Below are positions 1-9,444 of a DNA stretch of 64,000 nucleotides, one piece after another. A model generated the notes under the pieces. The model saw only the letters and a list, made by a program, of their open reading frames with translations. It searched no databases and was not told where the DNA came from. A program made the position numbers and the translations under genes. Each line of letters starts with the position of its first letter. The stretch's first letter is position 1. Source of the stretch: Bhargavaea ginsengi (GTDB taxonomy: Bacteria; Bacillota; Bacilli; Bacillales_A; Planococcaceae). Location of the stretch: assembly GCF_900109165.1 (NCBI RefSeq), contig NZ_FNZF01000004.1:62001-126000 (forward strand), read 5' to 3'.

Positions 1-235
1 TCCGGACGAACGGGACCTCCCTGTTTTTCAGTGTGACCAGGTTGGTCCCGTCGACATATATTTCTCCAGATGTCGGTTTTTCCTCACGGTACATCATTTT
101 GATGAATGTCGATTTACCCGCGCCGCTTGGTCCGACGACATAAACGAACTCTCCTGGCGCAATTTTGACATTCAGTCCGTTCGCTGCTACGACACCATTT
201 GCATATTTCTTATAAACGTCTTTCATATTAATCAT
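1..235 (-). CDS. ftsE: Cell division ATP-binding protein FtsE (5' part of gene, runs off left edge)
   Basis: The first 78 codons of an ABC-transporter ATPase are present; the rest lies beyond base 1. The protein begins MINMKDVYKKY and carries the Walker A box GPSGAGKST, followed by MMYREEKPTSG, a stretch very like B. subtilis FtsE. FtsE pairs with the membrane protein FtsX at the septum or lateral wall; in Bacillus the complex activates a D,L-endopeptidase. The start at 235 is chosen because a Shine-Dalgarno AAGGTGA (244-250) lies 7 bases upstream; a second in-frame ATG at 226 is too far from it. The neighbouring cccB, prfB and secA are in the B. subtilis order, which supports the name. Confidence 0.9.
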   Translation of the reverse strand, partial: MINMKDVYKKYANGVVAANGLNVKIAPGEFVYVVGPSGAGKSTFIKMMYREEKPTSGEIYVDGTNLVTLKNREVPFVR

Positions 236-463
236 TAAAAAATCACCTTACGCCCTAAATCCGGGCTAAAATTTTCCGGCACGCTCATTATAACACTATA
301 AAACTCGTATTTTATTACAAGTATATTTCATTTTGACTACAGAAAACGTTGATATATCTGGATTCTTGTCGCTTGACAATGAAGGGTGGAGGGTTTTGAA
401 AAGTCCTGTAATAGTCGGAGGATTAAGAGGATTCCGGAGGAAAGATAATAATCAGATTAATGA

Positions 464-504
464 CAAAAAAAGACCGTCTCCCGGAATTGGAACCGGGAAA
501 ACGG
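464..504 (-). terminator. Rho-independent terminator of cccB
   Basis: On the minus strand a stem of about 11 pairs (arms 474-484 and 493-504, one bulge) with an AT-rich loop is followed by a run of seven T (464-471). It starts just after the cccB stop codon. Confidence 0.8.
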
Positions 505-511
505 CTGGGTA

Positions 512-877
512 TTATTTCTTTTCGGAAAGCCATTGGGCGACTGCATCCAATTCTTCGCCTTCAACAAGACCGCCAGGCATGGCGCCTTTACCATTTTCGA
601 TGATATCGTGGATCTCATCTTCCGACAAACGGGACCCGACATCATTCAGCGCGGGGAAGTTCCCCTGACCTTCAAGGTTTTCACCGTGGCAGGAAATACA
701 TTTTTGTTGGACAACCTTTTCAGCATCTACGCCGGATGCGCTTTCGCCTGCAGATTCTTCCGTCGCTGCGTCGTCATTGCCGGTATCGGCAGCGTCATCG
801 GCTGTATCATCCCCGCCGCCACAGGCGCCCAGAATGAGTGCAGAGCCGAACAGCATCGCCAAGAGTTTCTTTTTCAT
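512..877 (-). CDS. cccB: Cytochrome c-551 lipoprotein (CccB)
   Basis: A 121-residue membrane-anchored small cytochrome c. A lipoprotein signal ends in the lipobox LGAC with Cys19; a 40-residue Asp/Glu/Ala/Ser-rich linker follows; then one haem-binding motif CISCH at residues 60-64 and a probable axial Met100 in the GAMPGG segment. This matches CccB of Bacillus, which passes electrons near the terminal oxidases on the outer face of the membrane. The ATG at 877 is preceded by GGAGGGATC; an upstream in-frame ATG at 940 has no ribosome site and would put 21 residues before the signal peptide. It sits between ftsE and prfB as in B. subtilis. Confidence 0.9.
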   Translation of the reverse strand: MKKKLLAMLFGSALILGACGGGDDTADDAADTGNDDAATEESAGESASGVDAEKVVQQKCISCHGENLEGQGNFPALNDVGSRLSEDEIHDIIENGKGAMPGGLVEGEELDAVAQWLSEKK

Positions 878-1082
878 TCTCTGATCCCTCCAGTTTCGAC
901 ATGTGTTCCCCATTAGTATACCAAACCGTCCTGATTTCAAACATGAAACGCCGGATCTGCAGAGGTTTTCGTGACGAAGGTATGAAGCTGGAAGGAAATA
1001 ATTGTGTTTTTATAGATCGATTGGGTATAAAGAAAGACTTCCATATTGACAGATGGATGCTCCCTTTTACGGAAAAAATAAA

Positions 1083-1122
1083 AACAGTCGGAACCGGCAC
1101 GTAAGCTGTGTCGGTTCCGACT
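1083..1122 (-). terminator. Terminator of prfB
   Basis: Minus-strand hairpin with arms 1086-1096 and 1112-1122 (AGTCGGAACCG type, 11 perfect pairs, extended inward by GCAC/GTGT) followed by TTTTTATTTTTT. It lies 10 bases beyond the prfB stop. Confidence 0.85.
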
Positions 1123-1131
1123 AATTTATTC

Positions 1132-2236
1132 TTAGGAGATTCGGGAGCGCAGGTAAGCATTGATGAACAGGTCGATGTCACCGTCCATCACATTCTGGAC
1201 GTTGCCAGTTTCCGTATCTGTGCGGTGGTCTTTGACCATCGAGTATGGGTGGAACACATAGGAACGGATCTGGCTTCCCCAGCCGATTTCCTTTTGTTCG
1301 CCACGGATTTCAAGCAATTCTTTTTCCTGTTCCTCGATTTTCAGCTGATAGAGTTTTGCCTTCAGAAGTTTCATTGCCTGATCGCGGTTTTTGATCTGGG
1401 AACGTTCGGACTGGCATGTGACGACCGTATTGGTCGGCAAGTGCGTGATCCGGACGGCGGAGTCCGTCGTATTGACGTGCTGTCCGCCCGCTCCACTCGA
1501 GCGGTACGTGTCGATTTTCAGGTCTTCCGTACGGATATCCAGCTCGATTTCGTTGTCGAACTCCGGCATGACCTCGCATGAAACAAATGAAGTATGGCGG
1601 CGGCCGGACGAATCGAACGGAGAAATCCGGACAAGCCGGTGTACGCCCTTTTCAGCTTTCAGGTAGCCATAGGCATTGTGTCCCTTGATGCTGATCGTGA
1701 CCGACTTGACGCCCGCCTCATCACCGGCCAGGTAATCGATGGTCTCCACCTTGAAGCCGCGCTTTTCTCCCCAGCGGGTATACATACGGAGCAGCATCGA
1801 GGCCCAATCCTGGGATTCCGTGCCGCCCGCGCCCGAGTGCAGCTCGAGAATCGCATTGTTTTTATCGTGTTCCTCGCTAAGCAGCATGCCAAGTTCGAAC
1901 GCCTCAAGGTCGCTGCTGAACGACTTGAGCTCATCCGAAAGTTCGGCATGCAGATCCGGATCGTCCTCTTCCCGGAGCAGTTCCAGGGTCATTTCAAGGT
2001 TTTCCTGGTTTTCCTCGAGACGCCGGTACTCGTTCACGACATCCTTCAGGCCATTTGCCTCGGAGATGACTTTCTGGGCTTCATCCTGATTATCCCAGAA
2101 ACCCGGTTCGAGCATCCGCTCGTCGAGTTCCTGGATCCTTGCCTCTTTGTTTTCTAAGTCAAAGAGACCCCCTGAAGCCCGCCAGTTTCCCGGCTGTAGT
2201 GTCTAGCTGATTTCTTGCATCTGCAAGTTCCATCAT
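1132..2236 (-). CDS. prfB: Peptide chain release factor 2, read through a programmed +1 frameshift
   Basis: RF2 recognises UGA and UAA stop codons and triggers peptide release. The gene is in two frames: 25 codons from ATG 2236 to an in-frame TGA at 2161-2159, then the 0-frame resumes at GAC 2160-2158 and runs to 1132. The classic slip site is present: an internal Shine-Dalgarno-like AGGGGG (2173-2168) followed by CTT TGA C. The joined product is 367 residues. The anticodon-like SPF tripeptide falls at about 205-207 and the catalytic GGQ at about 250-252. AGGAGG at 2250-2245 supports the start; the next codon is also ATG and could serve instead. The frameshift is an autoregulatory device that senses low RF2. 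Confidence 0.95.
2158..2173 (-). promoter_or_regulatory. Programmed +1 ribosomal frameshift site of prfB
   Basis: On the minus strand the order is AGGGGG, TCT, CTT, TGA, C. The purine-rich element pairs with 16S rRNA, and CTT is the slippery codon before the UGA stop. This is the standard RF2 autoregulation signal. Confidence 0.93.
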
Positions 2237-2302
2237 ATTAGTTTCCTCCTGTAATTCGGACTGTGTTCAGTTCATGCGGGTACGCGGCGCGACGCCCGGG
2301 CA

Positions 2303-4813
2303 TCACTCGGTGGTGCCGTGGCAGTTCTTGAATTTCTTGCCGCTGCCGCAAGGGCACGGATCGTTGCGGCCGACGATCACTTTTCTGCGTATCGGCTTCT
2401 TTTTCACTTCGCCGCCGCCCTCTTTCGGGTTGACAGCCTCGCCTTTGGCGACTTCCTCCCGCTGGAGATTCTGGCGAATTTCCGCCTTCATCGCATATTT
2501 GGCGACGTCGTCACGGACTGCATCGACCATTTCTTCGAACATCCTGAAGCCTTCGCTCTGATATTCGCGAAGAGGGTCGTTTTGTCCGTAAGCCCGCAGG
2601 TGGATCCCCTGCCGCAGCTGGTCCATCGCATCGATGTGGTCGATCCACTTGGAATCGATTGAGCGGAGCAAAACGACTTTTTCGAATTCCCGCATGCGTT
2701 CGGGAGTCATTTCCTCTTCTTTTTCGTCATAGCGTTTTTGGACCTCGTCTTTGATCATGTCCATAATTTCGGACTGCGATTTGCCTTCCATGGCGGAAAC
2801 GGTCAAAGTGCCTTCAGGAAGAAGATTTGCAGCCAGGAAGTCTTCCAGGGCTTTCAGGTTCCAGTTTTCGCTGTTTTCTTCAGCAGTATACGCCGGGACC
2901 ACACGCTCGATGACGTCTTGGATCATCGATTCGACAAGTCCCCTCATATTGTCGGTTTCAAGGACATCATTCCGCTCTTTGTAGATGATCTCACGCTGCT
3001 GGCGCAGGACATCGTCATACTGGAGCAGGCGCTTACGCGCATCGAAGTTGTTGCCCTCTACCCGTTTTTGGGCAGATTCAACCGCACGTGAGACCATCTT
3101 CGACTGGATCGGCTGGTTGTCGTCCATGCCGAGTCGGGACATCATGTTTTTCATGTTGTCGGAGCCGAAGCGTCGCATCAGGTCATCTTCCAGTGACAGA
3201 TAGAACTGGGTGATGCCCGGATCTCCCTGACGGCCGGAACGACCGCGGAGCTGATTATCGATCCGGCGTGATTCGTGCCGCTCCGTACCGATGACTGCAA
3301 GGCCTCCGGCATCACGGACGCCTTCGCCGAGCTTGATGTCGGTTCCCCGGCCGGCCATGTTTGTCGCGATCGTGACCGCGCCGCGCTTGCCGGCTTCCGT
3401 GATGATTTCGGCTTCCCGTTCGTGGTTTTTCGCGTTCAGCACGTTGTGGGGAATCCCGTATTTGCGAAGATAAGCGGATATGATTTCCGACGTCTCGATC
3501 GCAACTGTGCCGACCAGGACGGGCTGGCCCTTTTCGTGCCGTTCCTTGATCTCTTCCGCAACTGCCTTGTACTTTCCTTCGGTTGTCGCATAGATCAGGT
3601 CGGGACGGTCGTCCCGGAGGATTGGCTTGTTTGTCGGGATGACAATGACGTTCATGTTATAGATGTTGCGGAATTCCTCTTCCTCCGTCTTGGCCGTACC
3701 GGTCATCCCGGACAGCTTATCGTACATCCGGAAGAAGTTCTGGAACGTGATCGTCGCCATCGTCATCGATTCGTTCTGGATTTCAAGGGCTTCCTTCGCT
3801 TCGATCGCCTGATGCAGGCCATCGCTGTAGCGGCGGCCTTTCATGAGACGCCCGGTGAACGAGTCTACAATGACGACCTTGCCTTCCTCTACGACATAAT
3901 CGACATCCTTGTGCATGCTCGCATGCGCCTTAAGCGACTGGTTGATCGCATGGTTCAGGCGCACGTGTGTCAGGTCGAAAAGGTTGTCGATCTGGAAGGC
4001 TTTTTCCGCCTTCTCAATTCCGGATTCTGTAAGCGAGACGCCTTTGGTCTGCTCATCATACGAATAGTCTTCTTCCTTTTTGAGCGTGCGGACAAATGCG
4101 TTGGTCTGGATATAGAGCATCGCGTTTTTCTCGGCCTGGCCGGAGATGATCAGCGGTGTCCTTGCCTCATCGATCAGAATGGAGTCGACTTCATCGATAA
4201 CCGCATAATGGAGCGGCCGCTGTACACGCTCTTCCTTGTAGAGCACCATGTTGTCGCGCAGGTAATCGAAGCCAAGCTCGTTATTCGTGCTGTACGTAAT
4301 ATCCGCCTGATAAGCCTCACGCTTCTCATCCTTGTCCATGCTGTTCAGGTTCAGGCCGACAGAAAGTCCGAGAAACTCGTAGATCTGTCCCATTTCGGCT
4401 GCGTCACGGCTGGCGAGGTATTCGTTCACCGTGACGACGTGCGCGCCCTTGCCTTCCAGCGCGTTCAGGTAAATGGCCATGGTCGAGGTGAGGGTCTTCC
4501 CTTCACCGGTCTTCATTTCTGCAATGTTTCCGTCATGCAGTGCCGCAGCCCCCATGATCTGGACGCGGAACGGGAACATGCCGGTGACACGCCGAGCCGC
4601 TTCCCGGACAACGGCGAACGCCTCCGGCTGGATCTTATCAAGCGACTCGCCGGATGCGATCCGGCTTCGGAATTCTTCTGTTTTCGCCTGAAGTTCGGCA
4701 TCAGAGAGTTTTTCCATTTCAGATGCACGGGCTTCAACAGTATCAGCAATCTTTTCCAGCTTTTTGACATCCCGCTTATTCGGGTCGAACATCTTATTTA
4801 AAACGCCTAGCAT
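2303..4813 (-). CDS. secA: Preprotein translocase ATPase SecA (SecA1)
   Basis: An 836-residue general secretion motor that drives preproteins through SecYEG. The nucleotide-binding motif EMKTGEGKT, the [11 protein letters not shown] Walker B segment and the arginine-finger region [10 protein letters not shown] are all visible. The C-terminus carries the zinc- and SecB-type tail with Cys820, Cys822, Cys831 and His832. A second SecA lacking this tail is encoded at 15922-18279, so this copy is the housekeeping SecA1. It sits immediately downstream of hpf and upstream of prfB as in B. subtilis. Confidence 0.97.
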   Translation of the reverse strand: MLGVLNKMFDPNKRDVKKLEKIADTVEARASEMEKLSDAELQAKTEEFRSRIASGESLDKIQPEAFAVVREAARRVTGMFPFRVQIMGAAALHDGNIAEMKTGEGKTLTSTMAIYLNALEGKGAHVVTVNEYLASRDAAEMGQIYEFLGLSVGLNLNSMDKDEKREAYQADITYSTNNELGFDYLRDNMVLYKEERVQRPLHYAVIDEVDSILIDEARTPLIISGQAEKNAMLYIQTNAFVRTLKKEEDYSYDEQTKGVSLTESGIEKAEKAFQIDNLFDLTHVRLNHAINQSLKAHASMHKDVDYVVEEGKVVIVDSFTGRLMKGRRYSDGLHQAIEAKEALEIQNESMTMATITFQNFFRMYDKLSGMTGTAKTEEEEFRNIYNMNVIVIPTNKPILRDDRPDLIYATTEGKYKAVAEEIKERHEKGQPVLVGTVAIETSEIISAYLRKYGIPHNVLNAKNHEREAEIITEAGKRGAVTIATNMAGRGTDIKLGEGVRDAGGLAVIGTERHESRRIDNQLRGRSGRQGDPGITQFYLSLEDDLMRRFGSDNMKNMMSRLGMDDNQPIQSKMVSRAVESAQKRVEGNNFDARKRLLQYDDVLRQQREIIYKERNDVLETDNMRGLVESMIQDVIERVVPAYTAEENSENWNLKALEDFLAANLLPEGTLTVSAMEGKSQSEIMDMIKDEVQKRYDEKEEEMTPERMREFEKVVLLRSIDSKWIDHIDAMDQLRQGIHLRAYGQNDPLREYQSEGFRMFEEMVDAVRDDVAKYAMKAEIRQNLQREEVAKGEAVNPKEGGGEVKKKPIRRKVIVGRNDPCPCGSGKKFKNCHGTTE

Positions 4814-4975
4814 GTCGTCACTTCCTAACTAGTCTCAAAGTTCATTTTACCACCCGCCATGCACGCCTTGCAAACATACGGAAATTGGTCGGCAGCTGAA
4901 AGAAAGCAGTTTTCTGCAGATTTAGCGGTGGCTTGCGGCCGGGCGGGAGCTTCCCGGCCTTGGACATCAACAAAT

Positions 4976-5001
4976 AAGGCCCGCCTCCCAGGGCGGGCCT
5001 T
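4976..5001 (-). terminator. Terminator of hpf
   Basis: Ten perfect GC-rich pairs (arms 4976-4985 and 4992-5001) with a six-base loop and TTATTTG following on the minus strand, 14 bases past the hpf stop. Confidence 0.8.
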
Positions 5002-5015
5002 GCAGGTTGCGGCAG

Positions 5016-5585
5016 TTACTCGACCTCGGTTTCGATGAGGCCGTATTTTCCGTCTTTCCGCTTATATACGATGTTTGTGCCGTCCGAATCGGCATCTGTG
5101 AAGATGTAGAACGAGTGTCCCAGCATATTCATCTGGAGGATGGCCTCTTCCTGGTCCATCGGCTTCAGGTTGAACTGCTTGGTGCGGACAACCTCGAATT
5201 CATTTTCGTTATCCTCCTGTGCGGCGGCCGTCTCGTTTTCTTCCGCCACCGCCGCAAAGTAAGATGCCACGCCTTCCCGCTCGCGGAACTTGCGGTTTAC
5301 CCTTGTTTTATATTTCCGGATCTGCCGCTCCAGCTTATCGGAGATCAGATCGATTGCCGCATACAGATCGGAGTTCCGCTCTTCCGCCCGGAGGGTCAGG
5401 TTCTTCATCGGGATCGTCACTTCGACCTTTGTCTGACGGTCATTGTACACCTTCATGTTCACATGGGCCGTCGCGTTCACCTCATCCGTAAAATAGCGCT
5501 CGAGTTTCTGGATTTTCTTCTCCGTATACTCACGGATGGCAGGTGTGACCTCGATGTTCTCCCCGCGGATATTGAAATTCAACAT
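5016..5585 (-). CDS. hpf: Long-form ribosome hibernation promoting factor
   Basis: A 189-residue protein of the long HPF class. The N-terminal S30AE domain (about residues 1-100) binds the 30S decoding site; a variable linker follows and the C-terminal domain (about 130-189, with [22 protein letters not shown]) dimerises ribosomes into inactive 100S particles. The ATG at 5585 has AAAGGAGG upstream. In Bacillus this gene (yvyD) belongs to the general stress response, and a plausible sigma-B promoter lies upstream here too. Gene order with secA is conserved. Confidence 0.95.
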   Translation of the reverse strand: MLNFNIRGENIEVTPAIREYTEKKIQKLERYFTDEVNATAHVNMKVYNDRQTKVEVTIPMKNLTLRAEERNSDLYAAIDLISDKLERQIRKYKTRVNRKFREREGVASYFAAVAEENETAAAQEDNENEFEVVRTKQFNLKPMDQEEAILQMNMLGHSFYIFTDADSDGTNIVYKRKDGKYGLIETEVE

Positions 5586-5628
5586 ATGAACTCCTCCTTT
5601 GTCAGGCTATATATGTTCTATTCTTCAT

Positions 5629-5654
5629 CTTCCCTCGATATCCCTTTAAAAAAC
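5629..5654 (-). promoter_or_regulatory. Possible sigma-B promoter of hpf
   Basis: Minus strand: GTTTTT (5654-5649), 14-base spacer, GGGAAG (5634-5629). Compared with GTTTAA-N12-15-GGGTAT the match is partial. The family is known to be stress-induced, which makes the assignment plausible. Confidence 0.4.
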
Positions 5655-5682
5655 CACGCCGGATGTGTCGAATGGATGTCGG

Positions 5683-6312
5683 TCAGGCGCGTATCAGTGT
5701 CAGGGCGGCGACTGAGCGGGCTCCGGATTTTTTCAGGAGAAGGGCTGCATGATGGAGTGTCGTGCCCGTCGTGTACAGATCATCGACAAGCACATAATCG
5801 ACAGGGCTGACTTTGGCGCCATCCGACAAGCGGAATAAAGGATCCGACGTCATCCGTTCTTTTCTGCCCATTCCGCCCAAGTTCTTTACCGTCGTTTTTT
5901 CAAGCAGTTGGACGTATTGGATACCAGCCTGCACGAGCAGTTCCTCCACCTGGGGGAATGTGCGTTCCCTAAGACGTTCAGGATGCATGGGGATCGGCAC
6001 CGCGGTCCGCCCGTTCAGGATGTCCGCCCTCCGGATAGCATCCGAAAAAACGGAAGCAAGAGCTGCATCTTTCAGGAATTTGTATTGGCGGAGATAAGCT
6101 TTCATCGCTTCGTTATAGGCATAAAGTGAAACGGCAGCATCCAGCACCCCCTCGTAAGGCGTACCGTTCCAGTCTCCGGCCGGCGGACTGCCTGAAGCCG
6201 GAACAAACGCAGTTTCGCACCGTTCGCAGAGGCCACTCCTGCGTTGTCCGATGAACAGCGCCGCCCAAGTCGGAGGGCGGGAAACCGGTCCGTCACAAAG
6301 CAGGCATTCCAG
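5683..6312 (-). CDS. comFC: ComFC competence protein (phosphoribosyltransferase family), probable CTG start
   Basis: The reading frame encodes about 209 residues if it begins at CTG 6312, giving (M)ECLLCDGPVS, which matches the CLLCD start of B. subtilis ComFC almost exactly. No ATG, GTG or TTG exists in frame before GTG 6147, and starting there would delete the N-terminal Cys pairs (CLLC and CERC). A purine-rich AAGGGGGAAAGG precedes the CTG. The C-terminal phosphoribosyl motif YVLVDDLYTTGTTLHHA binds PRPP in the family. ComFC acts with ComFA in uptake of single-stranded DNA. It overlaps the comFA stop by 20 bases, which implies translational coupling. The second zinc-finger pair present in B. 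subtilis seems absent. Confidence 0.82.
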   Translation of the reverse strand: MECLLCDGPVSRPPTWAALFIGQRRSGLCERCETAFVPASGSPPAGDWNGTPYEGVLDAAVSLYAYNEAMKAYLRQYKFLKDAALASVFSDAIRRADILNGRTAVPIPMHPERLRERTFPQVEELLVQAGIQYVQLLEKTTVKNLGGMGRKERMTSDPLFRLSDGAKVSPVDYVLVDDLYTTGTTLHHAALLLKKSGARSVAALTLIRA

Positions 6313-7666
6313 TTGCCTTTCCCCCTTCCCTGTTCAGTTTTCGGATTTCACGGACTGCCGCATCCATCTCGGGTGTGATGCCGTGATGGAAAAGGACGAC
6401 ATCACCGTCCGGATGATCCGGAGACCTGCCGGCCCTGCCGCTGATCTGAATAATGGCGGAGCGGTCGAACACCGGGCCTTCCGCGCCGACAATCGCGACC
6501 TGAAGATTCGGGATCGTTATCCCACGCTCCAGAATCGTCGTCGTCAGCAGACCGGGTATACGCATTTCACGAAGCGCCATGACCAGCTCCCGCCTGTCGG
6601 CATGCGAGGCGTGCACGGCACCGATATTTCCGTCAAGTTCCGAAAAAAGCGGCAGACACTGTTCCATGAGCAGGACAGAAGGGAAGAAAATAAGAAATGG
6701 CTCTTCCCGCCTTAATCGTTCTTCCGTCCATGCTTTCAGCCGGACAGGAAGCTTTCCCGCCGCCATCCGCTTGCGGTAGCCAAAAAGCGGCACATTCCGG
6801 GGCACCGGCAGCGGATGGCCGTGGAATCTTACCGGGATGACTGACTTCCTGCCCGCCCTTCCGATCTCCGACAGGATGGCCGGTGAAGGTGTCGCAGTGA
6901 CGACCGCCTGCACCCCGCCGGGTTTAAGTGCCTTCCGCACTGCCAGCCGGAGAGTCCGGTCATACGTGTACGGAAAGGCGTCTGCCTCATCGACGATCAC
7001 AGCGTCGAACGCCTCCCTGAACCTGTATAGCTGGTGCGTCGTCGCAATGACAAGGCCTGCTATCCCCTCTCCATGTCCCGAACCGCCGTACAGACCATGG
7101 ATGACCGTACCGCCGATCGCTTTCTTGAATCTCGGCAAAAGCTCCAGGACCACATCGGTCCTTGGTGTCGCAATGCATACCCGTTTGCCTTCAGCCAAAA
7201 TACGATGGACCGGGCCGAAAAGGATTTCCGTCTTGCCCGCTCCGCAGACTGCATGGAGCAGGTGTGGCCTGCCTGCAAGCAGGCTTTCCTCCAGCTCGCC
7301 CGACGCCCGTTGCTGAAGGGGAGTGAGCCGGCCTTCCCAGACCAGCTCGGCCTTCCCTTGCGGCGGCCGATCCTGCCCGCGCCAATAGCACAGTTTATCG
7401 CAGGAAGCGATACGCCCCATGCTCAGGCAGTGTCGGCAATACCGGCAATTCCGCCCGCACCTGCGGCAATTAAATACATGGAAATCACGGGTGTCCTCTG
7501 TCAGACAGCGGTTGCATCGCCAGGCGTTCCCTCCATGCCACCTCTTCACCGTTTCCATACCTGGGATGGTGCCGATCAGCTCCTCTTTGATCAGGTCACC
7601 GACAACTTTTTGATCGGCCGGCAGCAGATCCCTGAGCCATAGCCGTCCCTGCAGGAATTCCTGCAA
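6293..7666 (-). CDS. comFA: ComFA, ATP-dependent DNA translocase/helicase of competence
   Basis: A 457-residue superfamily 2 helicase-like ATPase that pulls transforming DNA into the cytosol. A four-cysteine metal site occupies about residues 51-80 (CNRC and CRRC); Walker A AVCGAGKTE is at 139-147; the Walker B box is DEAD at 226-229; motif III TATPSP and motif VI QISGRAGRS are present. The start is uncertain. TTG 7666 is the only standard start codon in frame, but the strong ribosome site AAAGGAG (7694-7700) is about 30 bases upstream, opposite an in-frame ATC at 7684. A non-standard start or a small sequence error is possible. comFB, between comFA and comFC in B. subtilis, is missing here. 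Confidence 0.9.
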   Translation of the reverse strand: MQEFLQGRLWLRDLLPADQKVVGDLIKEELIGTIPGMETVKRWHGGNAWRCNRCLTEDTRDFHVFNCRRCGRNCRYCRHCLSMGRIASCDKLCYWRGQDRPPQGKAELVWEGRLTPLQQRASGELEESLLAGRPHLLHAVCGAGKTEILFGPVHRILAEGKRVCIATPRTDVVLELLPRFKKAIGGTVIHGLYGGSGHGEGIAGLVIATTHQLYRFREAFDAVIVDEADAFPYTYDRTLRLAVRKALKPGGVQAVVTATPSPAILSEIGRAGRKSVIPVRFHGHPLPVPRNVPLFGYRKRMAAGKLPVRLKAWTEERLRREEPFLIFFPSVLLMEQCLPLFSELDGNIGAVHASHADRRELVMALREMRIPGLLTTTILERGITIPNLQVAIVGAEGPVFDRSAIIQISGRAGRSPDHPDGDVVLFHHGITPEMDAAVREIRKLNREGGKATGMPAL

Positions 7667-7734
7667 TTCATCCCGATTGCTGATTGCAACCCCTCTCCTT
7701 TATAGAATTTTCTGAACTATATATTTATAAAAAA

Positions 7735-7760
7735 TGACCGTCTGAAACGGTCACTTTTTT
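7735..7760 (-). terminator. Terminator of degV, overlapping its stop codon
   Basis: Hairpin with arms 7735-7741 and 7747-7753 flanked by A/T runs on both sides. On the minus strand TTTTTTATAAATATA follows. The degV TGA (7753-7751) lies within the first arm. Confidence 0.8.
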
Positions 7761-8590
7761 ACCCAACCGAGCCCCATTGATCCTTCCCCCAGATGGGTGC
7801 CGATCACCGGGCCGAAATAGCTGATGACAAATTCAACTTCAGGGAATTTCCTGCTCAGCTCTTCACGCCAGGCTTCTGCGTCTTCCGGACGATTGGCGTG
7901 GATGATCGAAGCTTCAAGCGGGCCGTCCCCCGCATCTTGCGCAAGCAGTTCTGCAATGCGGTTTAACGCTTTCTTTCTGGTACGCACCTTCTCAAACGGC
8001 ACGATCACCCTTTCCTTGAAATGCAGCAGAGGTTTTACCTGCAAGAGGCCGCCGATCAATGCCTGCGCTCCGGACAGCCTGCCTCCTCGCTGCAAGTGTT
8101 CGAGATCATCCGCCATAAAGTAGGCACGCAATGTTTTTTTCATGTCAGCCAGCTCTGCCATGATCTCTTCCGGAGAGGCGCCGTCCTGAGCCATCTTTGC
8201 CGCCCTCAGCACATAGAACCCTTGAGGCATGCAGGCGATTTCTGAATCGAACACATGGACATCCAGGCCCTCCACGAGTTCACCGGCCTGTCCCGCAGAA
8301 TTGTACGTACCGCTGATGCCGCTTGAAAGGGTCACGACGACCGCCGATCCATATCCTTGTTCTCTGAGCTTCTCAAAACAGTCTGCAAACTTGCCGATCG
8401 GAGGCTGGGAGGTTTTAGGAAGTTCACCTTCCCTTACGAGATCATAGAATTGATCCGCTTTGAGGTCGACTTCTTCCTCATAGGTTATCCCCTCGATAGT
8501 GACGCTGAGCGGGATCATCCGGATGCCGAGCCGGTCCCTTTCCGGTCCTGGCAGATAAGCGGTGCTGTCGGTCACAATGGCCGTTTTCAT
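7751..8590 (-). CDS. DegV family fatty-acid-binding protein
   Basis: A 279-residue DegV/EDD-fold protein. The N-terminus MKTAIVTDSTAYLP and the TSQPPIGKF segment are typical; the family binds fatty acids, and some members act with fatty acid kinase FakA to supply acyl phosphate. The ATG at 8590 is preferred: it begins at the conserved MKTAIVTDS core with a GGGGGT ribosome site 8 bases upstream, while the in-frame ATG at 8614 has none. Position between comFA and degU matches B. subtilis yviA (degV). Which fatty acid it binds cannot be told from sequence. Confidence 0.9.
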   Translation of the reverse strand: MKTAIVTDSTAYLPGPERDRLGIRMIPLSVTIEGITYEEEVDLKADQFYDLVREGELPKTSQPPIGKFADCFEKLREQGYGSAVVVTLSSGISGTYNSAGQAGELVEGLDVHVFDSEIACMPQGFYVLRAAKMAQDGASPEEIMAELADMKKTLRAYFMADDLEHLQRGGRLSGAQALIGGLLQVKPLLHFKERVIVPFEKVRTRKKALNRIAELLAQDAGDGPLEASIIHANRPEDAEAWREELSRKFPEVEFVISYFGPVIGTHLGEGSMGLGWVKK

Positions 8591-8640
8591 TCTATCTACC
8601 CCCGTTGTCCCCATTCTACTAAATCTGACAGGAAAACGGA

Positions 8641-8673
8641 ATTAAAAATAAAACCCGGACGGAACCGCCCGGG
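8641..8673 (-). terminator. Terminator of the lipoprotein gene
   Basis: Arms 8654-8662 and 8665-8673 (nine pairs including one G-T) and a TTTTATTTTTAAT tract on the minus strand. Confidence 0.8.
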
Positions 8674-8685
8674 GTGCATTGGAAG

Positions 8686-9267
8686 TCAGGCACCCGGCAT
8701 ATTGCCGACGTAATAGACTTCTTTTACTTTCCATTCGCCATCCTGTTTCGTAAAAACAGTGACCTGGCGACCTTTTTCAGTTACTTCATCGCTGTTCTCT
8801 TTCCCAACGATTGTCGTTTCCATATTCGCGAACAGCTGCGCCTCGTTCCCTTCGAAGGAGACGACCGTCATGTCCGACGGATTGCGCTCGACTTTGTCGA
8901 ATTGCCCTGACATCTGCTCCAGTGCCACGCGCTCCTGTTCAGGATCGTATGCTCCTTCTCCTGTTGCGAGAATGGCCAGATAGCCATCGATGTCGCCGGT
9001 GTTGAATGTTTCGATGTAACGATCGAACGACTCCAGGATGGCCGCTTTTTCGTCTTTGGGGACACCGGACGCTTCTTCGATCGAGCCGTCATTTGCCATC
9101 TCGAAACCGATCGCACCATCTTCGGTTCCGTGACCGATGGCCGATTGCTGCCCGGAAGGCGCATTGCCTTCATCGGCGGAATTTGTATTTTCTCCTTCAT
9201 CCCCGCCGCAGCCCGTTAAAATCAGGACCGCAGCCGCGGGAGCGAGGAGCCATTTCAGATTTGTCAT
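8686..9267 (-). CDS. Lipoprotein with an NTF2-like (SnoaL-type) domain, function unknown
   Basis: A 193-residue secreted lipoprotein: signal peptide with lipobox LTGC (Cys at about residue 20), an acidic low-complexity linker (GDEGENTNSADEGN), then from about residue 75 a compact domain that includes ILESFDRYIETFNTGDIDGYLA and VTVFTKQDGEWKVKEVYYV. The alternating helix/sheet pattern, with the final GEWKV strand, is typical of NTF2-like folds, but I do not recognise the family by name. ATG 9267 has GAGGAGGGA upstream. It stands alone between degV and degU, where B. subtilis has no gene. Confidence 0.8.
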   Translation of the reverse strand: MTNLKWLLAPAAAVLILTGCGGDEGENTNSADEGNAPSGQQSAIGHGTEDGAIGFEMANDGSIEEASGVPKDEKAAILESFDRYIETFNTGDIDGYLAILATGEGAYDPEQERVALEQMSGQFDKVERNPSDMTVVSFEGNEAQLFANMETTIVGKENSDEVTEKGRQVTVFTKQDGEWKVKEVYYVGNMPGA

Positions 9268-9401
9268 GTCGATTCCCTCCTCGGATAGTTTGGCACAGGA
9301 ACACATTCCGATGCAACGGATTGACTATCCGCTAACTTGACGAAGCGGTGAACGGAAAGGTTCGGCACGCGTTCCACGTCCCTTCCGTTATCTCCGCACA
9401 C

Positions 9402-9425
9402 AAAAAAAACCCGGACAAGTCCGGG
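9402..9425 (-). terminator. Terminator of degS-degU
   Basis: Seven perfect pairs CCCGGAC/GTCCGGG (9410-9416, 9419-9425) followed on the minus strand by eight T. Confidence 0.85.
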
Positions 9426-9444
9426 CAGGCCCCATCCGGCCGGG

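Noticed and set aside
333-668. Plus-strand open frame between ftsE and cccB
   Set aside because: It overlaps the cccB terminator and coding region and has no ribosome site.
3275-4801. 508-codon open frame on the plus strand opposite secA
   Set aside because: It lies wholly within the conserved secA gene on the other strand; the composition is that of a reversed codon frame and no ribosome site or domain is seen.
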